A stretch of 38,382 nucleotides of DNA, taken from RGIG9115 sp045603225 (lineage in GTDB: Bacteria; Bacillota; Clostridia; UBA1381). The notes beneath the pieces are model-generated. The model was not told where the DNA came from and did not search any database. It worked only from the letters and a program-made list of their open reading frames with translations. The position numbers were made by a program, and so were the translations under genes. The stretch lies in assembly GCA_045603225.1 (NCBI GenBank), contig JAZULT010000014.1, positions 1 to 38,382 on the forward strand, written 5' to 3'. Shown in pieces: positions 32,481 to 38,382 of the stretch; position 1 is the first letter of the stretch, and each line of letters opens with the position of its first letter.

Positions 32481-33328
32481 AATTACCATTTGAAATTAAC
32501 TTAAAAAATAAAGTAGCAGTTGTAACTGGCGGCGGCGGTGTGCTTTGCAGTACATTCGCAGAAGCAATTGCACTTTCAGGTGCAAAGGTTGCAATACTTG
32601 ACCTTAACGGAAATGCGGCTGATAAGGTCGCGGAAGAAATTAATGCAAAAGGCGGCGAAGCTATAGGCATTTCCGCAAATGTCCTTGAAAAGGGAAGCCT
32701 TCAGGCGGCTAAAATGATTATTAATCAGAAATTCGGCTCTGTTGATATACTTCTTAACGGTGCCGGAGGTAATAACCCAAAGGGTACAACCGACAGGGAA
32801 TATTATTTTCCCGGAGATGAGGATTTAGACGGTGTAAAATCGTTTTTTGACCTTGACCCGGACGGTGTAAGCTTTGTGTTTAACCTTAATTTTCTTGGAA
32901 CACTTCTTCCGACACAAGTTTTTGCGCCTGATTTAATAGGAAAAAAAGATGCAACAATTATAAATGTATCATCTATGAATGCATTTACACCTCTTACAAA
33001 GATTCCTGCTTACAGCGGAGCGAAAGCAGCTGTATCAAACTTCACACAGTGGCTTGCAGTTCATTTCTCAAAGGTTGGAATAAGAGTAAACGCAATTGCA
33101 CCGGGATTTTTCCTTACAAATCAGAACAGAAATCTGCTTCTTGATGAAAACGGTGAATATACAGAGCGTTCAAAGAAAATTCTTTCACAGACACCAATGG
33201 ACAGATTCGGTGAAAAGGAAGAACTTATCGGAACACTTCTCTGGCTTCTCTGCCACGATGCTTCAAGCTTTGTAAACGGTGTGGTTATTCCGGTAGATGG
33301 AGGATTCTCAGCATATAGCGGGGTTTAA
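32477..33328 (+). CDS. uxuB: SDR oxidoreductase, probable D-mannonate oxidoreductase (YjmF type)
   Basis: A 283-residue short-chain dehydrogenase. Cofactor motif VAVVTGGGGVLCSTFAEAIA (about 13-32), NGAGG, catalytic Ser165/166 (NVSSMNAF), Tyr179 and Lys183 (YSGAKAA), and the end VNGVVIPVDGGFSAYSGV. The insert GNNPKGTTDREYYFPGDEDL and the general look fit the SDR-type fructuronate reductase found next to uxuA in Firmicutes (B. subtilis YjmF). It would reduce D-fructuronate to D-mannonate, feeding uxuA. The symbol describes function; it is not homologous to the E. coli long-chain UxuB. Confidence 0.85.
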   Translation: MKLPFEINLKNKVAVVTGGGGVLCSTFAEAIALSGAKVAILDLNGNAADKVAEEINAKGGEAIGISANVLEKGSLQAAKMIINQKFGSVDILLNGAGGNNPKGTTDREYYFPGDEDLDGVKSFFDLDPDGVSFVFNLNFLGTLLPTQVFAPDLIGKKDATIINVSSMNAFTPLTKIPAYSGAKAAVSNFTQWLAVHFSKVGIRVNAIAPGFFLTNQNRNLLLDENGEYTERSKKILSQTPMDRFGEKEELIGTLLWLLCHDASSFVNGVVIPVDGGFSAYSGV

Positions 33329-33334
33329 GTACAT

Positions 33335-34420
33335 ATGAATATAGAAATAAAAAAGATAGACGGAACATATGACGGTAAAAAATGCTATGTGCATCCGAGA
33401 GCAGTCGCAATTGATGAAAAAAACTGGATTCTCACACTTCAGTATCTTGATGTTACAGGTTGTGATTTATTTAAACCGTTATGCATTATGGAGACAACTG
33501 ACAGAGGAAAAAACTGGTCTGATCCAATGCCGGATAGTGCCTTTTTCGAGGAACAGTTATCTGATGATATAAGACGTGTTGCGTGTGATGCATCGCACTT
33601 ATACCACCGTAAAACAGGAAAAGCTATAGTAATGGGACATTATGCTTATTATACCGGGAATGAATTATCAGATGTAAATAGAAAAGATTCGTATTATTCT
33701 ATATATACACCCGATGGATATAATCCGGTACAAATACTTGAAGCTCCGCAAGAGGCTGATATAACAGGCTTTCATGCAGGGTGTATTCAGGCTGTGGAAG
33801 AAGATAACGGAGATATACTTATTCCTGTTTATATTTCGCGTAAGGACAGGTTTTCATATAGCGTGGCTGTCATGAAATATGGATTTGACGGTAAAACACT
33901 CAGTCTTAAAGATATGGGGAATGAGCTTCTTTGTGATATTCAAAGAGGATTTTACGAACCATCACTTTGCAGGTTTAACGGGAAGTATTATCTTACAATA
34001 CGAAACGATGAAGATGCATACTGTGCAGTAAGCGATGACGGACTTAATTTTTATAACGTTAAAAAATGGACATGGGATACGGGAGACGTTTTGCCAAGCT
34101 ATAACACACAGCAGCACTGGCTTATATGTGGCAGAAAATTGCATCTTGTATATACGAGAAAGGCCGGAAACAATGACCATGTTTTCAGACACCGTGCTCC
34201 ATTGTTTATTGCAGAAGTTGATACGAAAACCATGTCAATCTTAAGACATACAGAGAAAATTGCTGTTCCCGAAAGAGGTGCAAGACTTGGAAACTTCGGA
34301 GTAACTTATGTAAATGAGAATCTTTCATTTATAACCGCTTCTGAATGGATGCAGCCGGAAGGGTGCGAGAAGTATGGCAGTGATAATTCTATTTATATAA
34401 CAGAGATAGCACAGGACTGA
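33335..34420 (+). CDS. sialidase-like beta-propeller protein
   Basis: A 361-residue protein without signal peptide. An Asp-box-like repeat, METTDRGKNWSDP (about residues 51-63), and regularly spaced blade motifs (FYEPSLCRFNGKYYLTIRN; FNGKYYL; LICGRKLHLVYTRKAG) indicate a five- to seven-bladed sialidase-type propeller. The Arg triad of true sialidases is not obvious. Such folds also occur in glycosidases and lyases of rhamnose- or uronate-rich glycans, which would suit this operon. It is the last gene before a terminator. The ribosome site is weak. Confidence 0.72.
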   Translation: MNIEIKKIDGTYDGKKCYVHPRAVAIDEKNWILTLQYLDVTGCDLFKPLCIMETTDRGKNWSDPMPDSAFFEEQLSDDIRRVACDASHLYHRKTGKAIVMGHYAYYTGNELSDVNRKDSYYSIYTPDGYNPVQILEAPQEADITGFHAGCIQAVEEDNGDILIPVYISRKDRFSYSVAVMKYGFDGKTLSLKDMGNELLCDIQRGFYEPSLCRFNGKYYLTIRNDEDAYCAVSDDGLNFYNVKKWTWDTGDVLPSYNTQQHWLICGRKLHLVYTRKAGNNDHVFRHRAPLFIAEVDTKTMSILRHTEKIAVPERGARLGNFGVTYVNENLSFITASEWMQPEGCEKYGSDNSIYITEIAQD

Positions 34421-34447
34421 TAATAAATCTCTAATATTCAATATAAA

Positions 34448-34501
34448 AGACCTTTTACGGCAATGCCATACATTAAAAATGGCATTGCCGTTTTAAGGTC
34501 T
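34448..34501 (+). terminator. intrinsic terminator closing the sugar operon
   Basis: ACGGCAATGCCA and TGGCATTGCCGT form a 12-bp stem followed by GTTTTAAGG, with outer arms AGACCTT/AAGGTCT. It lies 28 nt after the last stop and separates the operon from the converging gene. Confidence 0.8.
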
Positions 34502-34505
34502 GAAA

Positions 34506-35951
34506 TTAATCATTCAAGTTTTCAAAGCTTCTGAGTGACATTGCAATTGCCTGTTCACGTGTTGCATTTGCATAGCCTTCTGCTTCATGAGCAGGAGTTA
34601 CATTTTTGGGAGCAAATTTATTATTCCCTATTCCCGAAAGAACTTCATATTTCACCATGAAGTAAACACTCGGTTTTGCATAATCAGATATATCCGCATC
34701 GTCGTCAAATTTCTTCACTCCTGAATAATTAATTGTATAATTATCATCAGTTTCAAGAGTCCAGTCAGGCCATTCTGTTTTTTTATAAACTCTTGTAAGC
34801 ATAGTAGCAAGCTGTTCACGTGTGAGAAGTGCATCAGGTGCATATTCCTTTTCACTCATTCCCGCTACAGCGTCTATATTATATGCTTTCAGGATATAGT
34901 TTCTGTTTTCATTATAATAGATGTCTTCAAATGTGCAATCAGATGACATAACGGACTTTCCACCGGTCATTGCTTCAAAAAGCTTAACACACACAGCAGC
35001 GAATTCACCTCTTGTAATAGGCTGTGTCATGTCCTTTGCTATAAGTACATCAGGAATTAAATCATTTTCTGCCGCTTTCTGAAGCTCGGGTGTTGCCCAT
35101 TCAGCGGAATTTGTCCATGCATCCCATTCGCAGACATATCCGAGTGACTCAGATTTAAATGATATTCCGTTATTTCCCTGAACACCTTCATTTTCAAGAT
35201 TGTTCCATTTTCCTATAGTATTCCCCTCATAATAATCAATATTATAAATCATGATTTTATCTTCATAATCATAGTCAGGCTGTTCATCACCCCAGTTTGT
35301 ATATTTCATATCCTCACTGGTTATCCACTCAAAATTATCTATACCGTCATCAGTATATCCGCCTAACCAGTAACCGTTTTTTTCGCCATCGGAAATAAGC
35401 TTTTCTATATATTTCTGTTCATCTTCAGATGTAATTGTAGCAAGATATCCGCCTTTTTCTTCACAGGCTTTTTTTGCTTCTTCCCATGTAAGACCTTCAT
35501 CAAAAATTTCGTATTTGTGATTATTAAAGGTTTTATCGGAAATTTCCTGATACTTGCTGTTGTTCTTTGTAAGTACAAATTCCCATGAATTGTTACCCTG
35601 TACTGTACCTTTATATGTATCTCCCGATAAAACTCCGTCTAAGTAAACGAAGCTGTATGTTGAAGGTCTTTCTATCCATTCAACACCGTCAATACGGTAA
35701 TTATTTTCCCCTTTATCCTGAACCTTTACAGTATATGAACCATCAGCTGCATTTGATTTACCCGGCATATTATAAAACTCAAAAACACCTTCACCGTCTT
35801 CAAGCGTAAGAGTAAGACCTGTCTGTCCCTGATTTGCGTAATACCAACCTTCGTATGTACCGTCAATTTCGTTTTCTGCAAACATCACTGAAGGTAAAAA
35901 AACTATATTCAATATAAATGCTGATACAATAAATAAAATTTTCTTTTTCAT
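34506..35951 (-). CDS. exported C-type-lectin/SLH surface protein
   Basis: A 481-residue secreted protein: signal peptide MKKKILFIVSAFILNIVF...FA (cut near residue 25), a beta-rich N-terminal domain (about 28-135; IDGTYEGWYYANQG), a C-type lectin-like domain (about 148-285; FDEGLTWEEAKKACEEKGGY, YWLGGYTDDG, KYTNWGDEQPDY, GKWNNL, GYVCEWD), then SLH repeats to the end (ITRGEFAAVCVKLFEAM, LTREQLATMLTRVYKK, ATREQAIAMSLRSF). The lectin domain would bind sugars or protein at the surface and the SLH part would anchor it. AGGAG lies 6-7 nt before the ATG. It sits downstream of hydA but is separated by a hairpin. Confidence 0.88.
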   Translation of the reverse strand: MKKKILFIVSAFILNIVFLPSVMFAENEIDGTYEGWYYANQGQTGLTLTLEDGEGVFEFYNMPGKSNAADGSYTVKVQDKGENNYRIDGVEWIERPSTYSFVYLDGVLSGDTYKGTVQGNNSWEFVLTKNNSKYQEISDKTFNNHKYEIFDEGLTWEEAKKACEEKGGYLATITSEDEQKYIEKLISDGEKNGYWLGGYTDDGIDNFEWITSEDMKYTNWGDEQPDYDYEDKIMIYNIDYYEGNTIGKWNNLENEGVQGNNGISFKSESLGYVCEWDAWTNSAEWATPELQKAAENDLIPDVLIAKDMTQPITRGEFAAVCVKLFEAMTGGKSVMSSDCTFEDIYYNENRNYILKAYNIDAVAGMSEKEYAPDALLTREQLATMLTRVYKKTEWPDWTLETDDNYTINYSGVKKFDDDADISDYAKPSVYFMVKYEVLSGIGNNKFAPKNVTPAHEAEGYANATREQAIAMSLRSFENLND

Positions 35952-35978
35952 ATTATTCTCCTATAACTATATAAACAC

Positions 35979-36010
35979 GAAGAGCTCCCATATAATCAGG
36001 GAGCTTCTTC
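35979..36010 (-). terminator. hairpin between hydA and the lectin/SLH gene
   Basis: On the minus strand, GAAGAAGCTCCC pairs with GGGAGCTCTTC with a single bulge, followed by GTGTTTATA. A weak T-tract makes it a partial terminator at best. Confidence 0.5.
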
Positions 36011-36023
36011 ATGTATTTAAAAA

Positions 36024-37775
36024 TTAGTCTTCTGTTGTGAATAAATCTCTTGCTTTATAGTGAGTATGGAGAAGTTCATGGCACTTATGTGAACCTGCTT
36101 CGCCAAGGAAATCACTGTAAAGAAGTTTAATATCCGGATTTTCATGACTCTTACGGATTGTTGATCTTTCATCTTCTGAATAGAGTGCCTTTGCACGTTC
36201 AGTCTTAACATCAATATCCATCTGAGTTTTAGCTGAGCAGATAGGCTGTCCGCCACCTGTTACACATCCGCCCGGACAAGCCATGATTTCGATAAATTCA
36301 TACATCTTTTCACCGCTTCTGATGCTTTCAAGAAGCTTTCTTGCATTTCCGAGACCGTGAGCAACAGCAACTCTGATATCTTTACCTGCGATATTGAGAG
36401 TAGCTTCCTTAATTCCTTCTGTTCCTCTTACAGCGTCATATTCAATCTTATCGATTGACTTACCTTCGAGAATTTCAGCAACTGTTCTGAGAGCTGCTTC
36501 CATAACACCGCCTGTAGCACCGAAGATAACGCCGGCACCTGTAGCTTCCTCGAACGGATTATCAAACTTTTCATCAGCAAGCTTAGTAAACTGAATACCT
36601 GCTTCTTTAATCATCTTAGCAAGTTCTCTTGTTGAGATAACTATATCTACATCACGGAGACCTTTAACTTCCATTTCATCTCTGTCAGATTCAAATTTCT
36701 TAGCAACACAAGGCATAACTGAAACAACAACCATCTTTGCAGGGTCGATGTTATGCTTTTCAGCATAGTATGTCTTAAGGATTGCACCGAACATCTGATG
36801 AGGTGATTTACAGCTTGAAAGATTATCAAGGAAGTCAGGGAAGTTGTGTTCACAGAACTTAATCCAGCCCGGGCTACATGATGTGATAAGCGGGAGCTTA
36901 CCGCCGTTCTGAAGTCTGTTAAGAAGCTCTGTTCCCTCTTCCATAATTGTAAGGTCAGCACCTGTATCTGTATCAAATACTTTATCAAAGCCAAGCTTCT
37001 TAAGAGCTGCAGCCATTTTACCTGTTACAGGTGTTCCGATTTCATAACCGAATTCTTCACCGAGAGCTGCTCTTACAGCAGGAGCTGTCTGAACGATAAC
37101 ATATTTATCAGGATCAGCAATTGCATCAAATACCTGTGCTGTATTGTCTTTTTCTTTAAGAGCGCCAACAGGACAAGCAGCGATACACTGACCGCAGTTT
37201 ACACAGTTTGATTCAGCAAGAGGCATTTCGAACGGACTTCCGATTTTTGTTACGAAACCACGATCCATAGCATCAATTGCACCAACTGTCTGAGTATCTT
37301 TACATACGTTTACACAACGACGGCAAAGTACACACTTGTTGTTATCACGTACGATTGAAGGTGAAAGATCATCAACTTCATGTTCTGTTCTTTCTCCGAG
37401 ATATCTGATATCATCTACACCGAGTTCTTCTGAAAGCTTCTGAAGCTCACAGTTCTGATTACGTGTACATGTGAGACATTTTCTGTCATGATTTGAGAGA
37501 ATAAGCTCTAAAGTAGCCTTTCTTGCTTTCTTTACTCTTGGAGAATGTGTAAGAACTTCCATTCCCTCTGATACAGGATATACGCAGGCAGCCTGAAGTG
37601 CTCTTGCACCAACAACCTCAACTACGCACATTCTGCATGAGCCTGTCTCTGAAAGATCCTTAAGGAAACAAAGAGTAGGAATATCAATACCAACTTCACG
37701 TGCAGCCTCAAGAATTGTATAGCCGGCAGGAACAGATACTTCCTGACCGTTAATTTTTAAATTAATCATATCCAT
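36024..37775 (-). CDS. hydA: [FeFe] hydrogenase catalytic subunit (HydA of HydABC type)
   Basis: Makes or oxidises H2; with HydB and HydC it typically couples NADH and reduced ferredoxin. 583 residues. [2Fe-2S] ligands Cys36, 47, 50 and 64; His96-Cys100-103-109 [4Fe-4S]; two ferredoxin clusters at Cys148/151/154/158 and Cys191/194/197/201. H-cluster motifs are TSCSPGW (Cys300), MPCVAKK (Cys356) and MACPGGCVTGGGQP (Cys500, Cys504). The residue after Cys300 is Ser, where most active enzymes have the proton-relay Cys. The C-terminal tail (about 515-583) includes DIKLLYSDFLGEAGSHKCHELL. It lies 24 nt downstream of hydB. Confidence 0.96.
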   Translation of the reverse strand: MDMINLKINGQEVSVPAGYTILEAAREVGIDIPTLCFLKDLSETGSCRMCVVEVVGARALQAACVYPVSEGMEVLTHSPRVKKARKATLELILSNHDRKCLTCTRNQNCELQKLSEELGVDDIRYLGERTEHEVDDLSPSIVRDNNKCVLCRRCVNVCKDTQTVGAIDAMDRGFVTKIGSPFEMPLAESNCVNCGQCIAACPVGALKEKDNTAQVFDAIADPDKYVIVQTAPAVRAALGEEFGYEIGTPVTGKMAAALKKLGFDKVFDTDTGADLTIMEEGTELLNRLQNGGKLPLITSCSPGWIKFCEHNFPDFLDNLSSCKSPHQMFGAILKTYYAEKHNIDPAKMVVVSVMPCVAKKFESDRDEMEVKGLRDVDIVISTRELAKMIKEAGIQFTKLADEKFDNPFEEATGAGVIFGATGGVMEAALRTVAEILEGKSIDKIEYDAVRGTEGIKEATLNIAGKDIRVAVAHGLGNARKLLESIRSGEKMYEFIEIMACPGGCVTGGGQPICSAKTQMDIDVKTERAKALYSEDERSTIRKSHENPDIKLLYSDFLGEAGSHKCHELLHTHYKARDLFTTED

Positions 37776-37799
37776 TATACTTTGTTCATCCTTTCAGCT

Positions 37800-38382
37800 T
37801 TATTTCTTGTAAATAGCATTAAACTTACATGAAGACATACAAGCTCCACATTTAATACATTTTTCCTGGTCGATAACGAACGGCTCTTTAACCTTACCTG
37901 AAATAGCATTAACAGGACACTGTCTTGAACAAAGGCTACATCCCTTACATTTTTCAGAATCAATTACATACTGAGCGAGAGCCTTACATACGCCTGCAGG
38001 ACATCTCTTGTCTACAACGTGTGCAATATATTCGTCTCTGAAGTACTGAAGTGTTGAAAGTACAGGGTTAGGAGCAGACTGACCTAATGCACAGAGAGAA
38101 GAACTCTTCATATGCTTAGCAAGGTCTTCAATCTTCTGGATGTCTTCGATTTCGCCCTTACCCTGAGTGATTTTATCAAGCATCTGTAATAATCTCTTTG
38201 TACCAACTCTACAAGGAGTACACTTACCACAGCTTTCATCAACAGTAAATTCAAGATAGAATTTTGAAATATCAACCATACATGTGTCTTCGTCAAGTAC
38301 GATAAGTCCGCCTGAACCCATCATTGAGCCGAGAGCTGTAAGGTTTTCGTAGTCGATAGGAGTGTCAATGTGTTCAGCAGGG
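37800..38382 (-). CDS. hydB: hydrogenase subunit HydB (NuoF-like), C-terminal part
   Basis: Partial gene running off the right edge; 193 residues visible plus stop. The NuoF-type [4Fe-4S] site reads SCGKCTPCRVGTKRL with its distal Cys in SSSLCALGQSAPNP. Two ferredoxin clusters close the protein (CKGCSLCSRQCPVNAI and CIKCGACMSSCKFNAI), the arrangement of HydB in trimeric hydrogenases. FMN and NADH binding parts would lie outside the window. The frame is open to the edge (PAEHIDTPIDYENLTALGS), so the internal Met at 38324 is not the start. Confidence 0.93.
   Translation of the reverse strand, partial: PAEHIDTPIDYENLTALGSMMGSGGLIVLDEDTCMVDISKFYLEFTVDESCGKCTPCRVGTKRLLQMLDKITQGKGEIEDIQKIEDLAKHMKSSSLCALGQSAPNPVLSTLQYFRDEYIAHVVDKRCPAGVCKALAQYVIDSEKCKGCSLCSRQCPVNAISGKVKEPFVIDQEKCIKCGACMSSCKFNAIYKK

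Noticed and set aside
1..38382. CRISPR array, prophage or transposase
   Set aside because: No regularly spaced repeats, phage structural genes, integrases or transposase motifs were seen on either strand.

Overview
The window looks like chromosome from an AT-rich, Gram-positive anaerobe of the class Clostridia. The signs are strong AGGAGG-type ribosome sites, several TTG starts, SLH-domain surface proteins, ECF-type transporters, a bifurcating-type [FeFe] hydrogenase and many AraC-family regulators. The mix of an SLH surface layer with pectin-type sugar genes recalls gut pectin degraders such as Monoglobus or Ruminococcus-like lineages. That placement is inference only; there is no 16S rRNA here.

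Layout. Bases 1-180 (minus) hold the start of a threonine synthase gene with a stop at codon 14. A structured intergenic region of about 300 bp follows. Then come a small P-loop protein and pgi (both minus), with a perfect palindrome at the pgi promoter. A tRNA-Gly(GCC) has a consensus promoter and its own terminator. Two overlapping AraC regulators and a tRNA-dihydrouridine synthase follow. guaB (IMP dehydrogenase) is full length except for one in-frame TAG. From 7.2 to 18.2 kb lie an SLH-NlpC/P60 wall hydrolase, two ECF S-component-like membrane proteins, lgt, apbE, holA, comM (yifB), uvrC and an orphan peptide-type solute-binding lipoprotein.

Bases 18.2-34.4 kb form a carbohydrate locus. 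A divergent AraC regulator faces about 13 tightly packed genes on the plus strand: two TIM-barrel sugar isomerase/epimerase-like proteins, a GH28-like beta-helix protein, a CE6-like esterase, two Gfo/Idh/MocA oxidoreductases, a DMT/EamA transporter, a GH78 alpha-L-rhamnosidase, a CocE/S15-type hydrolase, an SGNH esterase, uxuA, an AAC(3)-like acetyltransferase, a YjmF-type SDR (uxuB-like) and a sialidase-like propeller. No enzyme in it has a visible signal peptide, so it appears to process imported, acetylated, rhamnose- and uronate-containing oligosaccharides in the cytoplasm, ending in 2-keto-3-deoxygluconate. A broken fragment, probably the C-terminus of a polysaccharide deacetylase, lies between uxuA and the acetyltransferase.

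The last 4 kb (minus) hold a C-type-lectin plus SLH surface protein and the hydA and partial hydB genes of a HydABC-type [FeFe] hydrogenase.

The most unusual signals are: (1) a module of about 76 bp running from promoter to start codon, duplicated upstream of thrC and comM, whose 24-nt start end also begins lgt; (2) single-base nonsense codons in thrC and guaB and in the gene fragment; (3) a 43-nt hairpin repeat in two intergenic regions; (4) a 31-bp hairpin flanked exactly by 10-bp direct repeats at 18190-18240; (5) the oxidoreductase/isomerase pairs in the sugar locus, which could point to oxidative (3-keto) glycoside cleavage.
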